DNA of 64,000 nucleotides, taken from contig CAMGYJ010000004.1 in the NCBI GenBank assembly GCA_946122785.1, positions 61,636,679 to 61,700,678 of the forward strand. The letters run 5' to 3'. Source of the stretch: Linum tenue (taxonomy: Eukaryota > Streptophyta > Magnoliopsida > Malpighiales > Linaceae). A program made the translations under genes and the position numbers. The notes under the pieces were generated by a model that ran no database searches, was not told the origin of the DNA, and worked only from the letters and a program-made list of their open reading frames with translations. Positions 43,693 to 56,149 of this stretch are shown here, one piece after another; the stretch's first letter is position 1, and each line of letters opens with the position of its first letter.

Positions 43693-46600
43693 ATGGAGTC
43701 TGCAAAACTTGTTCTGCTTTCTCTGCTCCTTTTCTGGCACCAAACGTGCTCTGGCTCTCATGATACTATAGCTGCAAATGAATCCATCAGCGACGGGAGC
43801 CTGGTGATCTCCAGAGGTGGTAGGTTTGCGCTGGGATTTTTCAGTCCTGGTAGTTCGAGCTATAGATATCTTGGCATTTGGTACCATGATATAGGAGAGC
43901 AAACTGTGGTGTGGGTTGCAAATCGTAACGATCCCATCACTGGGACTTCAGGGATTCTTACGGGTCATGGATATTGCAACCTTTTTCTCTACAGTAATAG
44001 TAGCAGCAAGCTTCCACTATGGTCTGCTAATGTTTCAGCGGGATCAAACGGCACCTGTGTAGCTCAGTTATTGGATTCTGGAAATTTTGTGTTGAAGGAA
44101 GGTGCAAGTAAGAGGATTACTGTGTGGCAAAGCTTTGATTATCCTTCGGACACTGTACTGCCTGGGATGAAAATTGGGTTGAGTAGGAGAACAGGTTTGA
44201 GCAGCTTCTTGACATCTTGGCGATCAGAAGACGATCCAGGTATAGGGAATTTCTCATATAAGCTTAAGCCAAGTGCCTCGCCGCAGTTGTTTATGTACCA
44301 AGGTACCATTCCTTATTGTCGGGGCGCTCCTTGGCAGTGGGAGAGGTGGGAGGATAACCATGAGTTCTACAAAGACTCATTTGTAGACAACGACGACGGG
44401 ATATTCCTCTCAACTGCTACTGTGGACTCTTCTTTACTCGTAAGGGCAGTCGTCGATCCTTCAGGAATCTTGACGGCAATGACACGTGATGAAAGCGATG
44501 GCCAGTGGAGGGTCTTCTATTCATCCCCTAAGCAGAAGTGTGATTTCTATGGAAGTTGTGGCCCTAACAGTAAGTGTGATCCTGGCATTGTTTTTCCGTT
44601 TGAATGTGCTTGTTTACCTGGTTATGAACCTAGGTACCCAGAATGTGGCATTTAAGAGATGGATCTGGCGGGTGTGTCAGAAAGAGATTAGAATCATCTT
44701 CGATTTGTAGGAATGGAGAAGGGTTTGTGAGAGTAGGAAAAGTGAAGCTTCCTGATACTTCAGCAGCCATCTGGGTGGACTTGGGAAGAAAGAAATTGAC
44801 ATGTGAAGGTGAATGCAGAAAAAACTGTTCATGCTCTGCATATGCTACCATGGCTATTGATGGGAAAGGGATTGGTTGTTTGACATGGTATGGAACACTG
44901 AATGATACAGTTTACTATCCAGTCCGTGCTTACGACCTCTATGTTCGTGTTGATGCTATTGAACTAGGTAAATCAATATGGTGCACGAAATTACTTATCC
45001 GTAGCATTACAAAAGCTAAAGAATGTTAAGGAAGAAGGAGAAGGGAGTGAATAAAATAAACTGATTTCCCCCCACCCCCACCCCCTAGAATGATATGCTT
45101 TTTTTTTTTTTTCTTTCTTTCTCAGTATCTGATTAATGTCGTAACCCATTTGATGAGCAGCTGATTATCTGAAGGAATCCAGTGGCTTTCTCGAGTTCAA
45201 GATGAAGTTGCAGTTGAGCAGCATCATACCGTCCATTGTCTCAGTATGGGTTGTCATTGTCTTGTCTGTTTATTTGTGGCTCAGAAAGAGGAGAAGGAGT
45301 AGGGGTATTAACCATCTAACTTCATTGCTTTGTGCCTCCATAATTATTGTCTGTGTTTTAACATTGTTGCTACTTTTGTTATTGATGGCAGCGAAGAACA
45401 TACAGATCAGAAATCTATTTCATCCAAGTGATGGTTCAAACTACTTGGAAGATTCTGTGGCTCCAACAGACATCAAGCGAAGTACTGTCTACCCTGAATT
45501 ACCTTTTTTCGGCCTCATCACCATACATGAAGCCACTGACAGTTTTTCCCCAGAAAACAAACTTGGACAAGGGGGTTTTGGTTTAGTGTACAAGGTAAAG
45601 TCTCTATGCAATATCCACGAAACTTGACAATGGCTGCTGTGATTTAGTTCTTGAATTTTCAGGGAAAGCTGTCAAACGGACAAGAGGTGGCTATAAAACG
45701 ATTGTCCAAAAATTCAAGAGAGGGGCTGGAGCAATTCAAGAATGAAGTATTCTTGATTGCAAAGCTCCAACACAGGAACCTTGTGAAGCTTCATGGTTGC
45801 TGCATTGAGCAAGATGAACAGATACTGATTTATGAGTACCTGTCCCGCAATAGTTTGGATTCCCTTCTCTTTGGTAATTCTTCTGTATTTCATGATGTCC
45901 TCAAGGTGGGATGATTCAGAGAAGCTGATTTGACATTGCCGTTCATTTCATTTCATATCTGGCTTTTATATTTGACAGTTGACCAGAGCCTAAGATCATC
46001 TTTGGATTGGAGGAAACGGTTTAACATCATTGTTGGTATTGCTCGTGGGATCTTGTATCTTCATCATGATTCCAGATTCCGAATAATTCATAGAGATCTG
46101 AAACCTAGTAATATTCTCCTGGATGCTGAGCTGAATCCCAAAATTTCTGATTTTGGGATGGCTAGAATATTGAACGGTGACCAAATGGAAAGGAAGACAA
46201 GTAGAATTGGCGGAACTTAGTAAGTTTTATCGCTTGAAAGAACTTTTGTTATGCGTTCAATTGCCTCGTGATTTGTGAATGTTTTGAAGTATAACTCTCT
46301 TTACCATGTTTCTTGTTGCAGTGGTTACATGTCACCTGAGTATGCGCTCTTTGGAAGGTTTTCTGTGAAATCCGACGTGTTCAGCTTTGGGGTGATATTA
46401 CTGGAAACTGTCACTGGAAAGAAGATGAATGAGCTATCCCATGAAGATCCTTCATTGAGTTTGATCGGTCATGTAAGTGGTCTAACTGAAAACATCACCT
46501 CAGAAGACTACTGTGGCTACATTGTTATTGTTAGGAATAGACATTATCAGTGGTTATCTGATACTTATCGCATGATTTCTTATAAACTTTCGCCGGGACT

Positions 46601-47001
46601 GTTCATTAAATCTGTGGTACGATAAATTACATGGTACCCAGCTCTTCATCTTATCGATCATGTGCATTATCTGATAGTTCCAATGGTAGAACTTTTTACA
46701 GGTGTGGGAATTATGGAAGGCAGACAGAGTCTCGGAGGTGGTCGATTTGTCGCTGTCGTTGTCACATAAGGACTCGAACGAGGCACTGAGATGCATCCAA
46801 ATCGGGCTGTTGTGCGTGGAGGAAATCGCAGCACATCGACCTGATATGCTGGCTGTGGTTCTTATGCTGAACAGCGAAACAACACCTGTTCCGACTCCCA
46901 AACGACCTGCATTTGTTTGCGTGAGGCCCAAGGCATTGCTCGCAGAAGAACGTACTTGCTCGTTAAATGAGATGTCATTTTCAGGGATCTTAAGTCGCTG
47001 A
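43693..47001 (+). pseudogene. G-type lectin S-receptor-like kinase (gene B), frameshifted
   Basis: Same seven-exon layout as its neighbours: 43693-44967, 45161-45304, 45392-45594, 45663-45873, 45979-46219, 46322-46472 and 46702-47001. It has a signal peptide, lectin domain ([31 protein letters not shown]), EGF-like block (CDFYGSCGPNSKC), PAN domain, membrane span and RD kinase ([33 protein letters not shown]). In exon 1, however, CCTAGG and TGGCATTT are 11 bases apart where gene C has 12. This single-base loss near 44635-44645 makes a TAA at 44653-44655 directly after the EGF-like block. Exon 1 is 1275 bp, whereas its donor phase needs 3n+1. The PAN and kinase parts are otherwise open. As read, only a ~320-aa secreted ectodomain would be made. 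A sequencing error is possible. An upstream in-frame ATG at 43654 is less likely as start. Confidence 0.85.
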
Positions 47002-48304
47002 CGTACCCTCTCCGTAGTCGAATGCTAGATATCAATCGTCTAAAAAAGTGGTTAAAGTACCGTACATGGACCTTTCCCAACAACTTCGATAATTTCGCCT
47101 AGGCTGCTTACTTTTGTAAATGTGGATGTCACTGTTTCTCCTGGTGATCATATCTGTATCGAGCTCTTCACTTCCTTAACCAAGTATACTTATTAATAAT
47201 TTAATAAGCAGTGATTAGTTATTTGGGAAGAAACAAGTAGATTGTTTGTGACCTGTGAAGGCGAGTGCAGGAAGAAACTGAAACGTCTCGCGTTTCTACG
47301 TTTCTTTTGTCTGTTTCTCTCCGTTTCTGGGTTTCTTGTTCTGGCGTTTCCTTTGCTCCAAGGAAGCCCCTCATGTAAATATTTTCATGGGCCGAAAGAA
47401 GCACTCCCGTACCCAGCAAGTTGGGCCTCGTTGGCCCACTCGCTGAATGGACAAGCAAGGCCGTGATGCGCGAGCCCAATTGGCAACTTAATTTTTTTTA
47501 TTATTTCCCTCGCTTCGCGAAATAGTATCAGCGCTTCAGTAATCAGTACTCAGTAGCTCTGTTCCTTCCTTCGTTGTGCCCACGACCGCCATTGCCAAGC
47601 GAAACTAAGCGATTGATTCCTTCTCCCGCGTATGTCACTTCGTAATCTTCTTGTTGTTCTTCAATGTTCATTGTTCAGTCATGACTTCGCTTTCGCTTCT
47701 TCTGATCGGTGCTCGAAGAGTGATGATCTATTTCCTTTCAATTGGAGGAGGATACTTGAAAGTTGCGCCTTGGCAAAATTCGAGACAGCCATGGATGAAA
47801 CGTTTGATTCGCCGGCAAAATTAGGTAAGCCATTTCGGTTCTCCTGCTCTGCAAGCTTCTGCGACGAGCCTGATTCCACCTGCATGCTTCCTTTGTCCTG
47901 AAATTTCAATGGCGAATCTCGTTTCCGCTCGCCGTTTCGGCGACACCGAGTCGAAAGCAGCGACTCACCTCGTCACGAGTCAACGGTCAAAGTATGTCTC
48001 CAATGTTCGTACCGCTGCTTCCTTTCCTTCCATGCCTTTGTTTATTCAACACGGAAGACGAGAAGAGAGAAAAACAAGAAGAGAGTATTGTTGTTGAAGA
48101 TTCTTCTGGGGCCAGGATTAGAAAAAAATGGAGAGGGCATTGACTCTTAAAGTAAAGCAGTCCAGTCTGCCCGCCATTCCAAAAATGGCAGGCATTTCAA
48201 CTTCGTTGAAAAAGTGTCATCCCCCTTTCAGGTTCTGTTTGCTGGGACACAAGGGCTCGAATACTTGATGCTTGGATTGATGGCGGCCTGCCAGTTGGGA
48301 GGCT
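47002..48304. other. intergenic between receptor-kinase genes B and C
   Basis: It contains a short relic of a receptor-kinase PAN domain at 47243-47278. A GC-richer part at 47560-48110 has short open frames without recognisable domains. Confidence 0.45.
47243..47278 (+). pseudogene. relic of an S-receptor kinase PAN domain
   Basis: The stretch TGTGAAGGCGAGTGCAGGAA, then GAAACTG, encodes CEGECRKK. It matches the PAN-domain block CEGECRKNC of genes B and C and, at base level, gene D. The similarity is only ~30 bp long, so the call is tentative. Confidence 0.4.
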
Positions 48305-48310
48305 TTGACC

Positions 48311-51300
48311 ATGGAAGCTGCAGACTTTGTTCTGTTTCCTCTGCTTTTTCTCGCCTTCCAAACATGCTCTAGTTACAGTGATGTAATATCTGCTAATCAG
48401 TCCATCAATGATGGAAGCCTGGTGATCTCTGAAGGAGGTACGTTTGCATTGGGATTCTTCAGTCCTGGCAGTTCTAGCTATAGATATCTTGGCATTTGGT
48501 ACCATGAGATACCAGAACCAACGGTGGTGTGGGTAGCAAATAGGAATGATCCCATCATTGGAACTTCTGGTGTTCTCTCTAATGATGGACATGGCAACCT
48601 TTTTCTCTATCGCAGTGGCGAGAATGCGCTTCGTCCGGTGTGGTCTGCGAATGTTTCTGTGGGAGTAAATGGTCCCTGTGCGGCTCGGTTGCTGGATTCT
48701 GGAAATTTGGTGTTGATGGAAGGTGAAAGGAAGATGTATACCGTGTGGCAAAGCTTTGATTATCCTACAGACACCCTGCTACCTGGGATAAAAGTTGGGC
48801 TGAATAGGAGAACAGGTTTGAGCCACTTGTTGACATCTTGGAGATCAGCAGATGATCCTGGAACAGGAAATTTCTCATTTGAGCTGAACCCAAGTGGCTC
48901 ACCGCAGTTCTTTCTGTACCAAGGTACCAGTCCTTATTGGCGGAGTGTTCCGTGGCCGTGGGAGAGTAACCATGATTTTTTCAACGACACCTTTGACAAC
49001 AATGAAGATGGGATATACTATTCAACTGCTATAATGGATTCTTCAGTTTACATGAGGGCTGTTGTCGATCCCTCAGGGATATTGAAGTCAATGACATGGG
49101 ATGAAGGTGATGGCCGGTGGAAGGCGTTTTATGCATCACCTAAGCAGAAGTGTGATTTCTATGGAACTTGTGGCCCTAACAGTAAGTGTGATCCTAGCAT
49201 TGTTTTTCCCTATGAATGTGCTTGTTTACCTGGTTATGAACCTAGGTTTCCGAAAAAGTGGCATTTAAGAGATGGATCTGGTGGGTGTGTCCGAAAGCGA
49301 GCAGAAGCAACCTCAATTTGTGGAGAAGGAGAAGGGTTTGTGAGAGTTGAAAAAGTGAAGCTTCCTGATACTTCAGCAGCCGTCTGGGTGGGCTTGGGAA
49401 CGAGTAAATTAAACTGTGAAGGGGAATGCCGGAAAAACTGTGCATGCTCTGCATATGCTACTATCGATATTGGTGGGAAAGGTATTGGTTGTTTGCAATG
49501 GCATGGAGCAATGATGGATACTGTGGATTTCCCACTCCGTGCTTATGATCTCTATGTTCGCGTTGATGCTCTTGAACTAGGTAAATCAATATGTTCTCTG
49601 ACACCTACCTCTCTTCAGCATTGCTTAACCTCAAGCAAAGTTCGAATCAAATTGGTTTCTGTCTTTCTTCCCCTCTCCCGGGTTGTGCAGCGGATTATCT
49701 GAAGGATTCCAGTGGCTTTGTTGAGTTCAAGCTGAAGATAAGCATTATTGTACCGTCTGTTGTATCAGTGTGGATTGTCATTGCCTTACTTGCTTATTTA
49801 TGGCTCAGGAAGTGGAAAAAGAGGAGAGGTAGTATGGTACCATTCCTTTCTGCCTTATTGTGTTAATTACTTTTGTGAATGGTGAGTTGTTTTGCAACTA
49901 ATCTGCTTTCGAACTTGGCTACTTATGTTTAATGGCAGTGAAGAACAGACTCATCCGAAACTTGTTTCATACAAGTGATGGTTCAAATTACTTTGAAACT
50001 TCAGAAGCAACAAAGGACATCAAGCATAGTACTACCATATATCCTGAACTACCATTTTTCAACCTTGGGACAATACAGGCCGCCACCAACAATTTTTCTC
50101 CTACCACCAAACTTGGACAAGGAGGTTTTGCTCTAGTGTACAAGGTAAATCTGTCTTAAAAGTTCGTAAGCTGGATAATGCCCACTGTTGTACTAATCTC
50201 TCCTAGAAATTTCAGGGAAAGCTACCCAACGGACAAGAGGTTGCTGTTAAAAGACTTACTAAAAACTCAAGCCAGGGGCTAGAACAATTGAAGAACGAAG
50301 TGTTATTAATTGCGAAGCTCCAACACAGGAACCTGGTGAAGCTCCATGGATGCTGCATTGAGGATGGTGAACAGATGTTGGTCTATGAATACTTGCCCTA
50401 CAATAGCTTGGACTCGCTTCTCTTCGGTAAATTTCTTGTGTACTTGTGAAGTTCAACTATATCTCTCAAATCAAACATTGGTTTGTTCTTATGATTTTGG
50501 TTTCTATTGTAGTTGATGATAGCCAGAGATTGTTCTTGGATTGGAGGAAACGGTTCAATATCATAATCGGGATAGCACGTGGGGTGTTGTATCTTCATCA
50601 GGATTCGAGGTTCAGAATTATCCATAGAGACTTGAAGCCTAGCAATATTCTCCTGGATGCTGAGCTCAACCCCAAAATTTCTGATTTTGGAATGGCTAGA
50701 ATGTTGGACTACCACCAAACCGAAGGCAAGACGAGCAGAATTTGTGGGACATAGTAAGTTATTAAATAACTCGAATAAGCCAACCTTGGTATATATTGAA
50801 CTGCGACAATCTTTTTTCTGTGCTGCTTGTGGCAGTGGCTATATGTCACCAGAGTATGCACTGTTTGGGAGGTTTTCGGTAAAATCCGATGTCTTCAGTT
50901 TCGGGGTGATCTTGCTGGAAACTGTAGCGGGGAGGAAGATCAATTGGTTCTCTCAGCAGGATCCTTCTTTGAGCTTGATCGGCCATGTAAGTTAATTCAA
51001 TTAGAAAATCTGAATTCAGTTCATTCTTCTGAGATTTTCTTACTTGAACAGACATTGAACAATCGTTGTGTTCATGTCAAAAATTGGTTTAACAGGTGTG
51101 GGAATTATGGAGGGCAGGAAGAGCCGCAGAGGTAGTCGATTCGTCGCTGATGCTGAAGGACTCGAATGTCGCAATAAGATGCATCCAAGTGGGGCTATTA
51201 TGTGTGGAGGAAAATCCAGCAGATCGACCCGATATGCAGGCAGTGGTGCTCATGCTGAACAGTGAAACGACGCCTCTTCGAACGCCAAATCGACCTGCAT

Positions 51301-51389
51301 TCGTTTGCGTGAGATCCAAGGTATCGTTCGTGAAAGAACCTGTGTGCTCGGTAAACGAGATGTCATTCTCAGGAATCTTCAACCGCTGA
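48311..51389 (+). CDS. G-type lectin S-receptor-like Ser/Thr kinase (gene C)
   Basis: The closest relative of gene B. Seven exons give 836 aa: 48311-49580, 49691-49828, 49939-50144, 50216-50426, 50513-50753, 50836-50986 and 51096-51389. A second ATG two codons upstream (48305) is an equally possible start. Domains: signal peptide; bulb-type lectin ([32 protein letters not shown]); S-locus region with [14 protein letters not shown]-like block [13 protein letters not shown]...[12 protein letters not shown] ([17 protein letters not shown]); membrane span in exon 2; kinase with [32 protein letters not shown] and DFGMARML. The Gly-rich loop reads [10 protein letters not shown]: the third glycine is Ala, unlike the four sister genes. 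Kinase may therefore be altered but need not be dead. C-terminus ends [10 protein letters not shown], a tail shared with B and D. No frame break is seen. Confidence 0.92.
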
Positions 51390-52582
51390 ATCGATCTCAT
51401 AGTTGCATCAATAGGTATTCTGTCAAGAGCTGCTAGCCTGCTATATACGAGACTAAATGAAAATGTCTTTCACCATTTGACATTAGCGGGTAGTCGGTAG
51501 AAACTCCATGGATGCCTAAGTAGAAGGATCTACAGTCAACTTAGTGGGTTGATTAAGGTTTGGAATGGAATGATGCTATACAACATCCTTCAGGAATAAA
51601 ATATCTTATCCAGAATTGGAAATAATTATTTTTAAGTATTGATACTTCGACTTGCTTTGAGTCGTTGTGAGCATTTAATTCTCGATAATGCTCTAGTTGG
51701 TAATCTGCTCTACAGTCTACACATTGATAATGTGGAAGGTGGGATATCAAAATGTCCTAAGTATCATGTAAAATTCAACAACATATTCGGAAAGATAATA
51801 TGTCGTTGATGGATCTTAGGGCGTCACAATCGTTATTTCATTGTGTTTTTTTTCCAGGAATCATTCATCTAAATAACCTTAAAAGAAAAACGGCGATTAA
51901 GAATTTTATTTAATCTCAACCATTAAACTGATTTAGAACATTGAGATTTGATTACAAAGCGGTGGACAACCAAAGATTATGTAATCCGAGCCTGTGACAA
52001 GTCAAACCATATCGAATTTTCAATATAAGGCGGCTTTCCCACTTAACGGGGAATGGCTACATGCAGCAACATGGCGGAATTATTGGTGAATGAATCGTTC
52101 CTCTGTCACCAAATTGGGAAATCTTGAAGACGTCATTGAAGCCGTCACGAGACCCGTCGCCGTCGATCGCCAACCGCAATTGAAGAAATCTGAGATCTTC
52201 GGATACGGTGGGACTCCACCGGCGTCTGAAAAAACAGGTCCGGCAAGCAATCGATGAAGATTTTATATTAATGAAAATTGACCCTTTTAATCATGAGTGG
52301 AAATTGTGGTTTGATTACCTGCAACCCGCCAAAATCCGCCGCCGAGCGAAACAGAGCGCCAGTTTCCTCCTCCAGCAGCTGAGTCACCACCCGCCATAAC
52401 TGCGCTCACCCAAAATCTCTTCAACAGTTCAGTCTTTTTCCAACAAGGGGAAATCCCTTTTGCATAAGTTATTATTTGAATTTTGGAACTACTCCAAAGC
52501 TCGCCATTCAAGACAAACTCTTGGACAAAATCCACTGCGTCGTCACCGCCATGATAGAAACTTGCACTGCAGATTTCAAATA
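51390..52582. other. intergenic, promoter side of receptor-kinase gene D
   Basis: AT-rich, with no supported gene. An open stretch at 52208-52399 has no recognisable domain and lies in the presumed promoter or leader of gene D. Confidence 0.5.
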
Positions 52583-55500
52583 ATGGCCGCCGAAGGCGAG
52601 AAACCATTTCCATGGATCTTCCCAATCGGCTCCTTCTCTCGGCCATTTCTCTTCGTCTTCTTCTCGGTGTTCCTATTTCGCGCCACCGCTACAAGCGACG
52701 CCTTAACCCCGGCACAACCGCTTAAGGACGGTGACGTTTTGGTCTCGGAGACCGGCAAATTCGCTCTCGGGTTCTTCTCCCCCGGCCGCTCCACCAACCG
52801 GTACCTCGGCATTTGGTTCCACGAAGTCCCGGAGCTAACCGTCATCTGGGTAGCCAATCGGAACGACCCCATCGCCGCCGGCGACTCCGGATTCCTCTCA
52901 ATCGACTCCACCGGCAACCTCGCCCTGTTCGCCGGCGACGGAGAAGATCAAAACCGAAATCGAACTCAAACCCAAGTTCCCATTTGGTCAACCAACGTTT
53001 CGGCCGGTCTCGATTCTAGTTCTCCGCGCTCGGCGCGGATTCTGGATTCGGGGAATTTCGCGCTGTTCAGCAGTTCCAATTCGACGATTCTGTGGCAGAG
53101 TGTTGATTACCCGACGAACACTTTCCTACCCGGAGCGAAGCTCGGGCTGGATCGGAAATCGGGTCTGGACCGGTTCTTAAACTCGTGGTTGTCCGAGGAC
53201 GACCCGGCAACCGGGAAATTCTCGTTTCGGCTCAACCCGAAGGGCTCCCCGCAATTCTTTTTGTACGAAGACGGGAAACCTTACTCTCGAAGTTTTCCTT
53301 GGCCGTGGGGGAGCTACGGCGAGATCTTCAACGTCTCGTTCGTGAACAACGAAGAAGCAACGTTCTTTGAAATCGCTCTGAACGACGATTCTTTTCTCTT
53401 CTGGGAAGTTTTGGATTCGACTGGGGTCATAAGGGAGAAGATCTGGCGAAAGGGCTACGACGGATGGAAGGAGTACTGGGCGACCCCGACTCAGAAATGC
53501 GATTCGTACAGGCGCTGCGGCGCCAACGGTTTGTGCGATCCGAGCAATTTCAACACTTTCGAGTGTTCTTGCTTGCCTGGATATGTACCCAGGTCGCCGA
53601 GAAGCTGGCGATTGTTCGATGGCTCCGGTGGGTGCGTTAGGAAGCCATCGAAATCGGGATCGAAATTGGAATTGGATTTCGAATCGAAACCAGAATTGGG
53701 ATTGGGAACTTCTGATGGATTTTGTGGGGCGGGAGAAGGGTTTGTGAGAGTGCCGAAGGTGAAGACTCCCGAGAGTTCAGGAGCTGTTTGGGTGGAGAAT
53801 GATGGTGGCGGCGAATTGAGCTGCGAAAGGGAGTGCAGGAAGAACTGCTCATGTTCTGCTTATGCTGAAATAGATGCTACTTTGAAGGAGAAAGGTTGCT
53901 TGTTATGGTACGGAGAGCTGGTCGATACTGTGTATTTCCCTGTCAGTTTCCATGATCTGTATGTTCGAGTTGATGCAGAGGAATTTGGTAAGTGAACCAC
54001 TCTTTTGCTTAGAAGCTCACTAGGCCTTTCAAGTTTGCGCTTATACTCGGATTTGGTACTGGTTTTAAGCTTGTGCTAGTGCATCGAGAACCAATTCGCC
54101 AGCAATACTCTAGTTGTTACGAGATTTTAAAAGAGAAGGCATGATACCTTTGAACATTCTTGCTTATGAACAGTTTTAGCTCTTTGGGAAGCTTGGGGCT
54201 CACTAGCCTTTAAGTTTGTGCATAACCAAATGTTGATAGTTCATAGTGATACAAGTCAATAAGACCTTGGTATTGTGTGGAAAACTAGTTCATTTCTAGT
54301 AGTTTCTCTGGTTTTTGGGAGAGGCTACAAAAGACTGGATCTTATATCGCTTGTGAAATTGTATTTGTGTTGCAGCTAATTATCAGGGTGGATCAAACAA
54401 TTCTCTTGAGTTGAATTTGAAGTTGAGCATTCTTCTGCCATCTATTGGTTCAGTAGGGCTTGTTGTTATCGTGATTGCTTTCTTTCGGCTCAGGAATTGG
54501 CGAAACAGGACAGGTAAAGAGCTCCCTTTTTTTTGTGGTTTGTGGCTGAATGAAGGTTTTGTAAGCTTCGTTGAGTTTTTAAGGATGTATCCTGTGATGT
54601 GTTTGAGGACAGCAAAGAAGAGAAGGATCAGAAATTTGTTCCATCCAAATGATGGTTCAAACCACTTCACAGATTCTGTGGTTACAGAGCAAATGGAGGG
54701 ACATTCAGTATATCCAGAGTTGCCATTTTTCAGCCTCAATGCCATAAGGGCTGCTACCGATAATTTTTCCCCAGCCAACACGCTTGGGAGAGGAGGTTTT
54801 GGCTCTGTGTACAAGGTAAAGGTATAGTTTTTTTTGCTGGCTTTAAGTACGTTGAAGAAATGAGATTAACTAACACCCTTCGTAAAACTCAGGGGAGATT
54901 ACCCAATGGACAGGAGATTGCAGTGAAAAGGCTGAGCGCAAATTCTAGGCAAGGCTTGGAGCAGTTCCGGAATGAAGTGCTGTTGATTGCAAAGCTCCAA
55001 CATAGGAATCTTGTGAAGCTCCATGGATGCTGCATAGAAGAAGAAGAACAAATGCTGATTTACGAGTACTTGCCGAACAGAAGTTTGGACCTTTTTCTTT
55101 TTGGTAGGTTTCTCTTCTATTGTGACTACTTAATGTTTATTCCATCGAACTCTGATGCAAAGATGCCTCCTTTTTGTTCGTCAGATCGAAAGGGAGGAAC
55201 AGTGTTGGATTGGACTAGGCGTTTCAGCATCATAGTTGGCATTGCCCGTGGAATCTTGTATCTTCATCAGGATTCGAGGTTCAGAATCATACATCGAGAC
55301 TTGAAAACCAGCAACATTCTGCTAGATGGAGAACTGAACCCCAAGATCTCAGATTTTGGCATGGCTATGATACTGGAGGCCGACCAAGTTCATGGGAAGA
55401 CGGCCAGCATTGGAGGAACTTAGTAAGTATTCAAGTTTCTATGTGCCCACTTTGAACAAAGTGTAGTCCGGGATTCAATTAACTTTGTAATAATTCGTGG

Positions 55501-56080
55501 GGAGGCTTTCTTTTATGCAGTGGTTACATGTCGCCAGAGTATGCGGTGTTTGGGAAATTCTCCGAAAAATCTGATGTTTTCAGTTTCGGTGTCATATTGC
55601 TTGAAATGATAACCGGCAAGAAGATCAATAGAGTTTACTCAGAAGATGACAACTTGAATTTGATAACCTATGTGAGCCTTAAATAGAAACTTTCTATGCT
55701 TCTAGTTGGTGAGAAAATGATAGGAAACCTAGCAGGATGAAATTACTGAAACGAAATGGTTGTTGGCTCTGATGGTACAGGTGTGGGAGCGATGGAAGGA
55801 AGAGAAAGCATTAGAGGTCGTGGATTCATCGATGGAGGGATCTCTCAATGCTCAGGAAGTATTAAAATGCATCCAAATTGGTTTGCTATGTGTAGAGGAA
55901 GATGTTCAAGATCGACCTAATATGTCGATGACGGTTCTTATGTTGAACACTGCAATGCCACTTCCTCGCCCCAAGCAACCTGGGTTTCCCGGTACAAGCT
56001 GCTTCAACAAATCCAGAGGTGCAGCAGAAGGATCATTTTCTGTAAACGAGGTAACTCTAACAGGAGTCATAACACGCTGA
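52583..56080 (+). CDS. G-type lectin S-receptor-like Ser/Thr kinase (gene D)
   Basis: 881 aa in seven exons: 52583-53987, 54376-54513, 54613-54815, 54893-55103, 55185-55422, 55521-55671 and 55781-56080. I chose the ATG at 52583 because it directly precedes the signal peptide ([14 protein letters not shown]); an in-frame ATG 41 codons upstream adds unconserved sequence. Domains: lectin ([31 protein letters not shown]), S-locus region ([13 protein letters not shown]), EGF-like block ([13 protein letters not shown]...CSCLPGY), PAN ([17 protein letters not shown]), membrane span ([14 protein letters not shown]) and kinase ([33 protein letters not shown]). The residue after DFGMA is Met where the sisters have Arg. 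Between EGF and PAN there is an extra ~16-residue Leu/Glu/Ser stretch ([18 protein letters not shown]) made of repeated GAATTGG-like codons. Exon 1 is GC-richer than in B or C. Confidence 0.92.
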
Positions 56081-56149
56081 GGAAGATGCGATGTGATGTG
56101 CCTGAACTTTGGAAACATGGTTGCCATTTGTGTGTTCGTCCAGTTTCCA

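Noticed and set aside
47632..47901. 89-codon frame between genes B and C
   Set aside because: No recognised similarity, although the codon region is GC-richer. Not supportable as a gene.
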